Below are positions 32,455-43,747 of a stretch of 64,000 nucleotides of DNA, piece by piece. The stretch is from Budorcas taxicolor (lineage: Eukaryota > Chordata > Mammalia > Artiodactyla > Bovidae). Each line of letters opens with the position of its first letter. Within the stretch, counting starts at the first letter, position 1. Position numbers and translations under genes: made by a program. The notes beneath the pieces are model-generated. The model did no database searches. It saw only the letters and a program-made list of their open reading frames with translations, and was not told the DNA's origin. The DNA is taken from NCBI RefSeq assembly GCF_023091745.1, contig NC_068925.1, positions 71,985,085 to 72,049,084 on the forward strand, in the 5' to 3' direction.

Positions 32455-32690
32455 ACAGCTTAGCGCCTAAGAGAGTAGACCTTGGAGCCAAACCAGGCTC
32501 AATCCTGGCTCTGCTCAGAGGTCTGACTTGGAGCAAACAAACTTGTCCTTGGTGAAAGCTCAGTTTTCTGACCAGTGAAATGGGCAGAGCAATAGTCCTC
32601 ACCTTCGAGGGTGGTTGTGAATTAATCCACAGAGAGCACTTAGGACCATGGCTGGCACATATTACACGCAGTGTGTGCTGTGTCGCTGTC
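32455..32690 (+). repeat. MIR SINE
   Basis: Sense MIR: GACCTTGGAGCCAAACCAGG, GGTCTGACTTGGAGCAAAC, CAGTTTTCTGACCAGTGAAA, CATGGCTGGCACATATTAC. Confidence 0.72.
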
Positions 32691-32739
32691 TTATTTTTAA
32701 GCTCAATCATAGCTTTCTCTCCCACACTCAGCACCCACA

Positions 32740-33150
32740 TTTCACCTCCTCAGGCTCCTGGCTCTGTAGCCCTACTAGATTGTGGCCATTTTGAACTCAC
32801 CCCACGCCCTGTGACCTTTCTGCATTTTAACCCTGCTGCTCCTTCAGGCTGGCAAGCCCTTCCCACCCTGCTCCCCATTGAAATGCTATCCATTTTCCAA
32901 AGCCCAGCTCAGAGGCATTTTCCTTTCAAGGCCTCAGTCTCCTCCTCTCTTGTATTTCCCCTTCCTTCTCAACTTGTATGATTGCCTTTCCACAGCCTCC
33001 TGTATTCGTATGAGAATTGTATATGCTTTTGCCATCCCTCAAACTCGACTGCCAACTGCCTGAGGGCAAAGTTAGGATCTTATTCATCTCCGAGTTCCCT
33101 GTAGCACTTAGCACAGAAACTTGCATGTGGGAGTACATAAATGCCTTTAA
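32740..33150 (+). repeat. L2 LINE 3' fragment
   Basis: CTGCTGCTCCTTCAGGCTGG, AAGCCCTTCCCACCCTGCTC, AAGGCCTCAGTCTCCTCCTC, AACTGCCTGAGGGCAAAGTT and CACTTAGCACAGAAACTTGC follow L2 order. It includes donor segment 32797-32852. Confidence 0.65.
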
Positions 33151-33366
33151 ATTTAATTGCAAACTTGAATGTGAACATATGAAGAAATACTTATGCTGCC
33201 CAAGGTAGGACTCATTACTTCTCCATGGTCTAGAGATCACATTCATATAATCGGTAGGCACCAAGTTTTCCCCAAACCCCACAGGCAGGTTGGAGACCTG
33301 TAGGCTTCTGCTCACTCATTCCCTGTCATTCTGCCTTTGATTCAACAGATCCTACACTCCTGCAAG

Positions 33367-33578
33367 AGCTTTCCTGGTGGCTCAGTGGTAAAGAATCTGC
33401 CTGCCAATGCTGGAGATGCGGGTTTAATTTCTGGAAGATCCCCTGAAGGAGGAAATGGCAACCTACTCCAGTATTCCTGCCTGGGAAATCCCATGGACAG
33501 AGCTGAGCCTGGCCGGACTATTGTCTATGGGGTCACAAAAGAGTGGGACACGACTTAGTAACTGACCAACAGCAACTA
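33367..33578 (+). mobile_element. Bov-tA SINE
   Basis: Sense: GAGCTTTCCTGGTGGCTCAG through body to GACACGACTTAGTAACTGAC. The B-box region has decayed to GGGTTTAATTTCTGG. Confidence 0.92.
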
Positions 33579-34171
33579 AACAGTCCTTCGAACAGTGTTT
33601 GCTTTGCAATCAGCATCCAACTGTCTTTCATTCCTCCCATAGGATAAGGACCAGGTGAAAGAGAACCAAGCTGCGTCCAGGATCTCATTAGCTTTGGGGT
33701 GCAGATACCCGACATGAATCAGAAACTTTCTACTCCTCACATAATGGGGCTCCAAAAAATCTAGATTGGTAGGCTACTTTGCTTATAACAAAAAATCCCT
33801 CTGAATACAGTTGTGAACGTGTGTGTGACTGGAGCTCAAAGAGAGCAAGGTCACCAAGCCACATATCTATGGAGACCATGCTGGGTTATAGGTAATAGAA
33901 ATCCTAAATAGCTGGCTTCTTCTGCCCTCATGTAACATAAATCCTGAAGTCTTGTGGACCATGCCCTCCATGCCCCAGGCTCTTCCTGCTCTTCTGCTCT
34001 GCCATGAGATGTGACTTCCATCTTCAAGGTTGCCGTATGGTCATAACATGATCACTGTGGCTCCAGATGTCATACTCACTCCAGGCAAGAGAAAGGAGAA
34101 AGAGGGCAAGAGGCAAAGTGGCATAGTTGAGTCAACTTCCTTTAAAGAGCCTTCTCAGAGCAACTTTCACT
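33579..34171. other. No gene seen; unique DNA
   Basis: Unique AT-leaning sequence up to the mariner terminus. Confidence 0.45.
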
Positions 34172-35432
34172 TATTGGACTGCCCCAAAAGCTCTTTTTTC
34201 TTTTTTGGTAAGATGGCTCTAGTAGCATTTAGTTGTCTTTAACTTCATTCGGAACAATTTTGTTACACTATATGGTGATAGCTTTCATATTAGCGTGCAT
34301 TTAAACAAAATCAACATTGGTCAATTTTTGTGTAGCCATTTTAATACTGAAGATGGAAGAAAAACAACCTTTTTGGCATATTATCTTTATTACTTCAAGA
34401 AAGGTAAAAATGCAGTGGAAATGCAAAAAATGTGTTCAGTGTATGGAGAACATACTGTAACTCATCAAAAGTGTCAAAAGTGATTTGCAAAGTTTCATGC
34501 TGAAGTTTTCTTGCTGGATGATGCTCCACAGTCTGGTAGACCTGCTGGAGTTGATAGTGATCAAACTGAGGCATTAGTTGCAAACAGTCAACCGCAATAC
34601 ACCATGAGGGAGATAGCCAACATACTCAGAATATCCAAATCATTTACACCAGCTTGGTTATGTTAATTGCTTTAATATCTGGAGTCAACATAAGCGAAAA
34701 AAAAAAGCTTCTTGATTGTGTCTCTATACACAATTCTCTACTTAAATGTAACAAAAACATTCCATTTTTAAAACAAATTGTGATGGGCGATGAAAAGTGG
34801 ATACTGTATAATAATGTGGAATAGAAGAGATCATGAGGCGAGTGAAATGAATCACTACCGACCACACCAAAGTCCAGTCTTCATCTAGTGAAGGTAATGT
34901 GTATATGGTGGGATTGGAAGGGAGTCCTCTATTATGAGGTCCTTCTGGAAAACCAAATGATTGATTCCAACAAGTACCACTCCTGATCAGACCAACTGAA
35001 AGCAGCACTCAATGACAAGCGTCCAGAATTAGTCAACAGAAAACAATTTTCCACCAGGATAATACAAGGCTACATGTTTCTTTGATGACCAGGCACGAAC
35101 TGTCACAACTTGGCTGGGAATTTCTGATTCATCCCCTGTATTTACCAGCCATTGCACCCTCGGATATTACATTTATTTTGGTCTTTACAAAATTATTTTA
35201 ATGGAAAAAATTTCAAAACCCTGGAAGATTGTAAAAGACACCTAGGAACAGTTCGTTGCTCAAAAAAAGATAAAACGTTTTGGGAAGATGGAATTATGAA
35301 ACTGCCTGAAAAATGGCAGAAGGTAGTGGAACAAAATGGTGAATACATTGTTCAATAAAGTTCTTGGTGAAAAAGAAAAAAAAAATGTGTCTTTTACTTT
35401 AAAACTGAAGGAAGTTTTTGGCCAACCCAATA
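34172..35432 (+). mobile_element. Nearly full-length mariner (Tc1/mariner, DD34D)
   Basis: 1,261 bp from TA at 34172 to TA at 35431-35432. The terminal inverted repeats agree at 14 of the first 20 positions (TTGGACTGCCCCAAAAGCTC against TTGGGTTGGCCAAAAACTTC on the other strand). This length is normal for a mariner, so the copy is essentially complete in extent, with the coding frame broken. Ruminants are known to carry such mariners. The family name (bovine mariner) is inferred. Confidence 0.92.
34295..35358 (+). pseudogene. Mariner transposase remnant
   Basis: Decayed cut-and-paste transposase. Residues of the N-terminal DNA-binding part are readable near 34295-34483. The catalytic triad codons are still present: first Asp in MGDEKW (GAT 34789-34791), second Asp in HQDNTRLH (GAT 35058-35060), third Asp in IAPSDI (GAT 35163-35165). 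The last two are exactly 35 codons apart in one frame, the DD34D spacing of mariner. The first lies in a different frame, so at least one indel separates them. The open C-terminal piece 35152-35358 ends with a stop just before the 3' inverted repeat. Not functional. Confidence 0.9.
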
Positions 35433-36540
35433 CCTCTCCTTGGCCATACCTGTGTCCCATGCACACCATCACTTCAAAATGTAGTTTCTTAGCTCGGCAC
35501 TTTGCTCCCCCAAATAAACTTGGGGTTTTGTTAGTAATGAAAAAGGGGGGAGTAGAGATGGGGTTGGGAGTTAGCTCTCTCTGCCAAAATTGGGACAGTC
35601 GAGGAAGACTTCCTGGAAGAAATGGGCCACAGTAGGATCCAATAAGAACTTACCTCATGTCAGGCACTTCAAGTACAGGTGGGGGAGGGGAGGCTTCTGT
35701 TATCTTCCGGTGGGAGGGAGCAGTTCCAGTTTCCTTTTTAGAGATAAGGAAAATGAAAGCTAAAGCTGTTCAATAGCTCACCCAGGGTCATGGAAATGGC
35801 AGTTCAGATTCAAAATCCAGAATCTGCCTGCCTCCGTTGTCCCTGCCAGGCTCTGTGTCTATGTGAGAGGAAGGAAAGAAGAGGGTTCAGAGATGGGGAG
35901 GCTCTCGGTGTTTTTCCAGAACAGAACTCTGACAGGGTTAGGAGGAAAAGGGAGTGGAGACGCCCAGTTTGCTCCAAGTGGGTATTTCCAAACATAGGGA
36001 TTATCTTACTTATCTATGGGCTAATTGCCAGAATAATTGAATCTGTTTTACACTTAAAAAAAAAAAAACATTAGCATGAAATAAAAATTGGAAATCAGAT
36101 GGAAAACTGAGGAGACACGTGGGAGATGAGAGCGCCTTTCGATGGGCCCAGAGACAGGGTCAGGGAGAGGGTGGGAGGACCAGCAGGGCAGGGGGTTCTC
36201 TATGCTCTCTCCAAGTCCCTCCTGCCACCTGCCAGGACCTGGGGAGGTGAGTCCTGGCAACGTTCTCGCCTGGGGCTGGCGGCCAGCAGTGACACACAGG
36301 GTGCCCTCCTCCTGGGGCCTCGTTCCTGTCCCCCCAGTCCCCTGTGAGGCTCAACAAATGGAAAGGGAACTCCACTCCCTCCTCTTCCACAGAGGTGTGT
36401 CTAGATCAGGGAAAGCCTAGGGCCTCGGGTTTCACCCTAGATTTGGGCCCCTGGTGTTAGAGCCTGCCAGGGGCCAGGCAGTGGCTGTGCTCGAGCGCCC
36501 CCTCTGGACAGGACCTGGGACTGCACTCAGGGTGAAGCGG
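35433..36540. other. No gene seen; unique DNA with MIR trace
   Basis: About 35690-35830 is probably antisense MIR (GAGATAAGGAAAATGAAAGC, CCAGGGTCATGGAAATGGC). An A run lies at 36058-36068. No coding family is recognised. Confidence 0.4.
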
Positions 36541-36644
36541 TCAGATGCGTCTGGGGCTCCTTAGGAGCTGGGTGGCCTGAAGCAAATTACTTGACTTCTC
36601 TGACTCTCACCTTCTGCATCTGAGAGCCAAAATAATCCTACCTT
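36541..36644 (+). repeat. MIR fragment interrupted by Bov-A2
   Basis: GGTGGCCTGAAGCAAATTAC, TTGACTTCTCTGACTCTCAC and AAAATAATCCTACCTTGTGG match sense MIR, cut at the SINE. Confidence 0.65.
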
Positions 36645-36652
36645 GTGGGACT

Positions 36653-36893
36653 CCAGTACTCTTGCCTGGAAAATCCCATGGATGGAGGAGCCTGGTAGGC
36701 TGCAGTCCATGCTAAGGGTCAGACAAAACGGAGCGACTTCCCTTTCACTTTTCACTTTCATGCATTGGAGAAGGAAATGGCAACCCACTCCAGTGTTCTT
36801 GCCTGGAGAATCCCAGGGACGGGGGAGCCTGGTGGGCTGCCGTCTATGGGTTCGCACAGAGTCGGACATGACTGAAGTGACTTAGCAGCAGCA
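36653..36893 (+). mobile_element. Bov-A2 (dimeric) SINE with 8-bp target duplication
   Basis: Two Bov-A units are joined by the CTTTCACTTTTCACTTTCA linker, ending in CTTAGCAGCAGC. GTGGGACT occurs at 36645-36652 and 36894-36901. Confidence 0.93.
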
Positions 36894-36901
36894 GTGGGAC
36901 T

Positions 36902-37487
36902 TGGGAAAAAGACAAGGTGTTGTATCAATACATAGCCTTGTATCAGCACACATGTAGCCTACTAATTTCATTAATGTAATTGTTATTATTGGTGCCTAAA
37001 ACCTGAAATTCAGAAAGAGGGACAGGTTGATGGGGGTGGCAGGGGAGGCTGGAGATGATCAGTTACTGCCCTTTCAAAGAGAAGATAATTCCCGTCGCTT
37101 GCCTCAGTGAATGCATAGAAGGGCTGAAAAGAGCGCGGTGGGGGGTGGGGGTGGGGAAACATAGTCCAACACTAGATGAATTAATCAGTAAACAGGGGCC
37201 TGGTAAGCCCCCATGATGTGCTCAGCATAATTCTAAGCTCTCTGACAAATGTATAAAACGTAGAGTGAAAACTGTGCTAATCCGATCATCGAGAAGTTGT
37301 GGCAGGTGAATTTTCTGAACACCTGAAAATTTACCAGCCCCACACACTTTAAGCACTTTTATAAAAAAAAAAGTTAAATACTTTTGATTAAAATATTTTT
37401 TAAGCACACTATGCTCATCTCTGGCTTCCTAGAGAGTATTGAATACATTGTGTGTTCCCTTGTCCTGTGATATGATGATGGCCCTGG
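36902..37487. other. No gene seen; unique DNA
   Basis: Unique sequence with a G-rich (GGGGGT)n patch near 37141-37157 and an A run at 37363-37372. Confidence 0.4.
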
Positions 37488-38589
37488 ATCCACTGGATCA
37501 TAGAAAGAGCAAGAGAGTTCCAGAAAAACATCTACTTCTGCTTTATTAACTATGCCAAAGCCTTTGACTGTGTGGATCACAACAAACTGTGGACAATTTT
37601 TCAAGAGATGGGAATACCAGACCACCTTACCTGCATCCTGAAAAATCTGTATGCAGGTCAAGAAGCAAAAGTTAGAACCATACATGGAACAATGGACTGG
37701 TTCCAGATTGGGAAAGGAGTACATCAAGGCTGTATATTGTCACCCTGTTTATTTAACTTATATGCAGAGGACATCATGCGAAATGCCGGGCTGGAATCGA
37801 GATTGCCAGAAGAAATATCATTAACCTCAGATATGCAGATGACACCACCCTTATGGCAGAAAGTGAAGAGGAACTAAAGAGCCTCTTGATGAAAGTGAAA
37901 GAGGAGAGTGAAAAACCTGGCTTAAAACTCAACATTCAAACAACTAAGATCATGGCATCTGGTCCCATCACTTCATGGTAAATAGATGGGGAAGCATTGC
38001 AAAGAGTGACAGGCTTTATTTTCTTGGGCTCCAAAATCACTGCTGACGGTGACCGCAGCCATGAAATTAAAAGATGCTTGCTCCTTGGAAGAACAGTTAT
38101 GACCAACCTAGACAGCATATGAAAAAGCAGAGACATTACTTTGCCCACAAAGGTCTGTCTTGTCAAAGTTATGGTTTTTCCAGTAGTCATGTATGGATGT
38201 GAGAGTCGGACCATAAAGAAAGCTGAGCACTGAAGAACTGATGTTTTTGAACTGTGGTGTTGGAAAAGACTCTTGAGAGTCCCTCGGACTGCAAGGAGAT
38301 CAAATCAGCCCTGAATATTCATTGGAAAGACTGATGCTGAAGCCCCAATACTTTGCCAACCTGATGCGAAGAAGTGACTCCCTAGAGAAGACCCTGATGT
38401 TGGGAAAGATTGAAGGCAGGGGAAGAAGGGGACAACAGGAGGATGAGATGGTTGGATGGCATCACCGACTCGATGGACGTGAGTTTGAACAAGCTCTAGG
38501 AGTTGGTGATGGACAGAGAGGCCTGGCGTGCCGCAGTCCATGGGGCTGCAAAGAGTCATTGAGCAACTGGACTGAACTGAACTGAACTG
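37488..38589 (+). mobile_element. BovB LINE, 1.1 kb, 5'-truncated
   Basis: Sense copy from within the reverse transcriptase to the ACTGAACTGAACTG tail. The YADD codons survive at 37832-37843, but the open piece 37572-37877 (NLYAGQEAKVRTIHGTMDWF and GKGVHQGCILSPCLFN) goes out of frame just before them. It also has stop codons, so it is inactive. Confidence 0.95.
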
Positions 38590-38835
38590 GAGACTGTGGA
38601 GTAAGAGTGGCTGTTGATTTCGCCCTTATGGTTCCTGGGCTCCACTGTATTTTCACACCTGCATTTATGCTTTTTCTAGCTATTCTGTCACTGTCAGGCT
38701 TTCATGTGTTGGTTTTCCCTTCTCTTTTTGAGCCTCCCTCTAATGCTTTCACTTTATTGCTTTTAATCTCCTCTAAGTTTGGAGACCAGGCACAAATGGT
38801 TCATCTTTCACAGCTCATCTCAGTCCAGGTATGGG

Positions 38836-39250
38836 AATTATTACAATTTATCAAACACCTACTATGGGGCTTGGATAGCCACCCACGTGGCTTAGTGGTA
38901 AAGAATCGACCAGTGCAGGAGACACAGGAGAGGCAGGTTCAATCCCTGGGTCAAAAAGACCCCCTGGAGGAGGGCCACCCACTCCAATATTCTTGCCTGG
39001 AAAATCCCATGGACAGAGGAGCCTGGTCGCAACAAGTCGAACACGACCTAGTGACTGAGCATGACGTGCTGAGCATTTTACCAGCTGTTTTGCAGCCATT
39101 ATTTCATTTTTCACAACAGCCCTGTGAGTTGGACATTTTAATCTCCATTTTATAGATGTGTGGACTGGGGCTCAGAGAATGTAAGCAACTTGCCCAAGAT
39201 CACACAGCGGCTGGTGAGTGGCCAGGTTAGAATTCAGATGCAGTGTGTCC
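38836..39250 (-). repeat. MIR split by a Bov-tA
   Basis: CAAACACCTACTATGGGGCT precedes the SINE; after it CTCCATTTTATAGATGTGTG, AAGCAACTTGCCCAAGATCA and CACAGCGGCTGGTGAGTGG complete an antisense MIR. Confidence 0.75.
38874..39062 (+). mobile_element. Bov-tA SINE
   Basis: Sense copy with head CCACCCACGTGGCTTAGTGG and a body shortened in two places. The tail is CCTAGTGACTGAGCATGA. Confidence 0.9.
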
Positions 39251-39309
39251 AACACAGGGACCATCCAAACAAACAGTTCCTGCCGAGCATCACGGCACAA
39301 CGTCTGTGG

Positions 39310-39475
39310 TAAGTCGCATGCTGTTGCCTGTCACTTGTTACTTTGTTGGGCTATGAGAGCCTTGTCTTCCTAAGTAGAACGTGAGCCCCTTGACGGCAGT
39401 GACCTGGCTGCCCACTTACATACTGCCCATACCATTGCCTAGTGTCATGATCCAGGTGGTCAACAGTTGCTTTGC
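39310..39475 (+). repeat. L2 3'-end fragment
   Basis: AAGTAGAACGTGAGCCCCTT, GACGGCAGTGACCTGGC and CAGGTGGTCAAC match the L2 3' end. Confidence 0.5.
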
Positions 39476-40886
39476 AAAGAGCAGGAGCCCGGAAGACAGG
39501 GGATAAGAGAAGGAAGCAGGCTGTTGCCCCTTGGCACCCAACCTCTCATACCTCCCTACGGCCTAAGAAATTCAACTTGCCCCCGGCATTCACTCAGCGT
39601 CTGTGGGCCACTCTAGGGTGGGAGGGAGGAGAGGCTGCCCAGGCGGCTGGCATCTCCCTGGGAACGGACCGACTGACGACATGGAGGCTGAGCCGGGGTG
39701 AGACCCCACCAGGAGGGGGCCATCCAGTAGGGAAGGCAGGTGTTGGGTCCAGGGTTTCTGCTAAAGAAATTCTAGAGCAGGTGCCTCTGAAGAAACTCCT
39801 TCTTACACAGCTTCTTTCCTGAAAGGAGAATGAGTGGAATTCCAGGGGACCCAGTTTTCCAGCCCAAGCAAACCAGGCCAGCACCCCAGCAGGGCCTGAT
39901 TTTGCTAAGTAATGCTGGCTCTGAATCTTCGCTTCTGTGACTCGAACTTGGAGGTGGAAAAACAGCCCCATCACATGACTTACGGATTTTGCCGTGACAG
40001 GACACTTTCTGTTTGTGTTTTGGTTCTCTGGCGGTGGCTCTGTGCTCAGAGAGGAGCCCCTCCCCACCCCACCCCACCCCACCCCACTGTGTGACCCGGG
40101 CGCGCATGGCCATGTCACGTGACTGTGGCTGCCCCGCGAGCCAAACATTTCTCCAGGTGACATCATGGCCTTGCTGATTGCCCAGGTGTTTCAGGGCCTC
40201 CCGGGGCTGACACGGAATTTGCATCACTTCTGATGCTTGGCTCCCGATTTGTTTGTCTTTGGTTAATGGTAAATCTGGATTGGGGTCGAGGGAAGTTGTT
40301 GAGACGACCAGACGGTAAACACGTCTGACAAAAGCCTGGCAGCACCAGGACCTCCGGCCCCCCTGCCCCTCCCCCCGCCGGGAGTCATCATGGGTCTTCC
40401 TGGACCTGCCTGAGGCCCAGAGATTGTGATCAGGACACTGAGGCACCGTCCTGGGACTTACTGCAGTTTGGGGACCTCTGTGCACCAGCATCCAAGACCC
40501 AGAGCCAGGCTTTTCTGAGCCCTAGGCTTTTCCATGGCTCTTTCCTCACTTCCCTCTGGGTTTCTCTCCTCTCTGCTCAAGGCCTTTTACCTGGAATCCC
40601 CCTCCCACTAACCTTGGGCAATCCATGGGCAATCCCTTCAGACCAGCGGAGGGCCAGGGCTGAGGGACTCTGCAGAGACCACCTCCCCTCGTTACCTTAT
40701 GGGGGAGGAGACCCAGGCTGGAGGGTTTCTTAATCCATTTTTCTCACCCACCCATTTCCAGCAACTTTCACCTCACTGGCCTCAGTTTGCCTATCTGCTG
40801 AGCAGTGGGAAACAAGCCCCATTCTTCCAACCAGAAAATGACCCGGACGAGCTGGGTTTGCAAGAGGGCATGTTACCCCATCGCTC
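39476..40886. other. No gene seen; repeat-free GC-rich block with regulatory-type motifs
   Basis: 1.4 kb with no transposon. It has a CCCCA pentanucleotide run (about 40061-40086), a palindromic E-box GTCACGTGAC (40114-40123), a CRE-like TGACATCA and an exact octamer ATTTGCAT (40217-40224) within 110 bp. Antisense frames of 190 and 239 codons (39594-40166, 39772-40491) lack any known domain and overlap each other, so coding is doubtful. Confidence 0.45.
40114..40224. promoter_or_regulatory. Candidate enhancer motif cluster
   Basis: A USF/MITF-type GTCACGTGAC palindrome, a TGACATCA site and an octamer ATTTGCAT sit inside a repeat-free block. Motifs are short, so this is only a candidate; conservation would decide it. 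Confidence 0.3.
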
Positions 40887-41070
40887 CAGAGGTTCTCAAA
40901 CTTGAATGTTCATCCGAACCCCCAGAGGGCTTGAAAACAGAGAGCTGTTCCTCCCCTCTACCCCAGGGATTCTGAGTCAGTATGTAGGTCTGGGATGAGA
41001 TCAGAAAATTTGCACATTTTTAGGCAAAGCCGATGCAGCTGGTTCAGGGACCACACTTTGAAAAGCACTG
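40887..41070 (-). mobile_element. MER5A-like hAT MITE
   Basis: Bounded by CAGAGGTTCTCAAACTTG and TTTGAAAAGCACTG. Inside are GAGGGCTTGAAAACAGAG, GATTCTGAGTCAGTATGTAG and GGTTCAGGGACCACACTTTG, the MER5A order in antisense. The 8-bp target duplication is not recognisable. Confidence 0.75.
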
Positions 41071-41116
41071 CTCTAAATCTCCAGAACTCACCCAAAAGAG
41101 AGGCCTTATGTGTGGA

Positions 41117-41322
41117 GGAGCTTCCCTGGTGGTTCAGACAGTAAAGAATCTGCCTGCAAGGCAGGAGACCCGAGTGCAGTCCCTGGGTCGGGAAGATCCC
41201 CTGGAGAAGGAAATGGCAGCCCACTCCAGTATTCTTGCCTGGGAAATCCCATGGACAGAGGAGCCTGGTAGACTCCTCTTTGCGTGGGATGGCAAAGAGT
41301 TGGAAACAGCTGAGTAACACAC
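41117..41322 (+). mobile_element. Bov-tA SINE
   Basis: Sense: GGAGCTTCCCTGGTGGTTCA through body to ACAGCTGAGTAACACACA. Confidence 0.93.
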
Positions 41323-41589
41323 ATATGTGTGGGAGCCTCTCAAACTGGCTGAGGAAGCTGGCAGCTTGAAAGCAGCCATGGTGGGAGTATTCACACCTCG
41401 AAAATCAGTGAATGCTACAGACCAGAGCTTTTTTTTTTTTTTTTGACAGGGATCTGGTTAATAAACGTTTACCGGGGCACTGCTGGGTAAACCAAGGGCA
41501 GTCTTTCTCCTCCTCTTTGCTCCAAGACTGGCATGCTGTGACTCAGGAACAGGACAGGAAAACTCAATTAGAATTCTTTGTGCCTCCCT

Positions 41590-41735
41590 TTCATTTTCTT
41601 TAAATTGGAAATAACAGCATCTCTCTCACTGGGTCATAAGAATGAAGCAAGAAAATAACTATGAATCATTTAGCAAAGTACTCAGCACAGAGTAAGTGCT
41701 CAAAAACATTAGCTATTATTATTGTTACAATCCTT
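41590..41735 (+). repeat. MIR 3' part
   Basis: ATCTCTCTCACTGGGTCATA, then GCAAAGTACTCAGCACAGAG, TAAGTGCTCAAAAACATTAG and TATTATTATTG follow the MIR 3' end. Confidence 0.7.
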
Positions 41736-42495
41736 TGGATTATAGGGAATCTGTCCTTTGTCCCTACAAGATTATAAAGTTCTATGTAACTGTACACCCG
41801 GGAGAGGTGGAAACCATGCCATTCGGGACTTCACAGACTTGTGGCCTGCTGGCACATGGTCCTCCTTCTCTGGGGACCCCCCCAACTGCACACAGTGCGC
41901 CCCACCCAGCCCCTGGCTTTGTGCATGCAACACCCTGGGCCACAGCTGCTTACGACAGAAGCGCTCTTTCCTGGGAACTTGGATCTGGAACCCAGAGCTG
42001 GCCCATAACTCACCACCTCAAGGTCAGTGGGGCAAGCAGGCTGTGCCTGCAGCCAGAGGGCCCGAGGATGGGCCACAGAGAGGAGGGCGGAGCAAGTGGG
42101 AGGAGGCAGTCACGGAAGTGAGGTGGGCAAAGAGTCCTGGGGACGCCCGCTTCTGAACCAGAGCTTCTCTGCAAGCTCTCTCATCTTGCCCCGAGCCTGT
42201 ATCCTCTAAGCTAAGGTCCATGGTCCTGTATCCTCTCGGCCAGGGTCCACTGTAGCTTAAATCAGATCAAAGTGGCTTCTGTTAGTTGAACCTGAGAGTC
42301 CCAACTTCTCCCCTCACTGCCCTCTCTGTATGCCCACACCTGCCCCAGCACAGGCATGGGGCCCAGCGCCAGCTCGGCCCTGCCCACCGCGCGCCCTGGG
42401 CAGAACTCAAGGCCTCCCTTCTTCCACCTGTTCATTCCATGTGAACCTGGGCGGGAGCAAGCCTCCTTCTGCATTTTCCCCATTGTGTGAATAGA
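41736..42495. other. No gene seen; unique DNA
   Basis: Unique and GC-rich. Overlapping open frames at 41696-42121 and 41758-42156 use two frames of the same strand and match nothing recognised. Confidence 0.4.
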
Positions 42496-42499
42496 AATG

Positions 42500-43008
42500 A
42501 ACATTCCCAGCATCACCTAGTCGTCAAATCACCTACTCATCCCCTGCTTAAGACCCTTCAGCACCTTCCGGGGCTCGTCCAGCCGCCTTTCCTGCCCTGG
42601 AGCCGCTGCCTGCGTCTCCCAGTCCCACCTCCACTCTCACCCCTGGACGCTGAGTGACAAGACCCACTGGCAGTTCCCTAAGACCCTCGTGCTCTCTCTG
42701 ACTTCCCTCTGCGTAAAACAGAATTTCCCCAAGCCTACAGCCAACTACCGACTGTTCTTCAAGCCCCCTGCCCCTCTGATGTCGCTTCCCCTGGGCCATC
42801 TCTCCCCGGTGCGACCTTGTCTGCCTACCCCGCCCCGGACCGCTCAGCCTTGTTCACCTCCCTAGCATCACGGCCCTCGCAATGCCCTGCTGGTGTGCCC
42901 ACCTCCTCCGCCACCCCGCGAGTTCCCAAGTGCAGAGGCCAGGGGCTGGCCCCCCGTGTCCCCAGCTTCCACACTATATGTGCTCAGCAGGTATTTCAGT
43001 TCATGTGG
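42500..43008 (+). repeat. L2 LINE 3' part
   Basis: AAGACCCTTCAGCACCTTCC, GCAGTTCCCTAAGACCCTCG, and the terminal TATGTGCTCAGCAGGTATTT fit L2. It is GC- and CpG-rich for its age. Confidence 0.6.
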
Positions 43009-43532
43009 TGACCTGAGAAAAGTGGGCTCCAGAAACTCGGGGGCCATCACCGTCGTCCGTGGCGACCCTCCAGAAAAGCAACTTTTCCAGAGGGGAGGAG
43101 AGCAGAGGAAGAGGGGAAGGCAGCCCTGAAATGGGCCAGGCAGAGGCCACTGAGGGATCTGCCTGTAAGGCGATCAGATAGAGAGCTCTCTCTCCTGGAA
43201 GAGAAGCCGCAGGTTGCAGAAAAGGAAGTCGGCGGGGAGGAGACAATGTGAAGAGTAGGGGCTAGAAGCGCAGCATCTGCAGGGGACAGAGGAACTCGAG
43301 CTCTGGGCCCTGGACTCCCCTTCGTAGACCCTCGGCTCACACCGTGAGTGCTCCCTGGAGACTCGGGCCCCAGCGCTCGCGGACTTGCTGGTGGCTCCAC
43401 CACAGGATGGACACGTGTGTCTAACCTGAAGGAAAGCCCCTGTAACCTAACCTAAAGGAAGCTGCTGACAAGCTGCTGCAAATACAGTTCTCTAGGGGCT
43501 CCCTTGCCCTACTCGGCCTGCTACATATGCTG
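43009..43532. other. No gene seen; unique DNA
   Basis: Purine-rich unique sequence without a recognised feature. Confidence 0.4.
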
Positions 43533-43746
43533 CGTGTGTGCTGTCGCTTCAGTCATATCCGACTCTGTGCCACCCTATGGACTGTCACCCGCCAGGCTGA
43601 AAATTCTGTCCATGGAATTTTCCAGGCAAGAATACTGGAGTAGGTTGCCATTTCTTCCTCCAGGGAATCTTCCCGACCAGGGATCAAACCTGTGTTCCTT
43701 GCATCTCCAGCATTGGCAGGCAGGTTCTTTACCACTAACTCCACCT
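43533..43746 (-). mobile_element. Bov-tA SINE (left arm of head-to-head pair)
   Basis: Antisense. Tail GTGCTGTCGCTTCAGTCATA; head ends GTTCTTTACCACTAACTCCA. Its head directly faces the next SINE. Confidence 0.93.
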
Positions 43747-43747
43747 T

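Noticed and set aside
36480..36510. CTCF-like motif in GCGCCCCCTCTGGAC
   Set aside because: The spacing is one base short of the core consensus, so it was not called.
39594..40491. Overlapping antisense frames of 190 and 239 codons
   Set aside because: Two different frames of the same strand overlap, the composition is just GC-rich, and no family is recognised. Chance frames are expected here.
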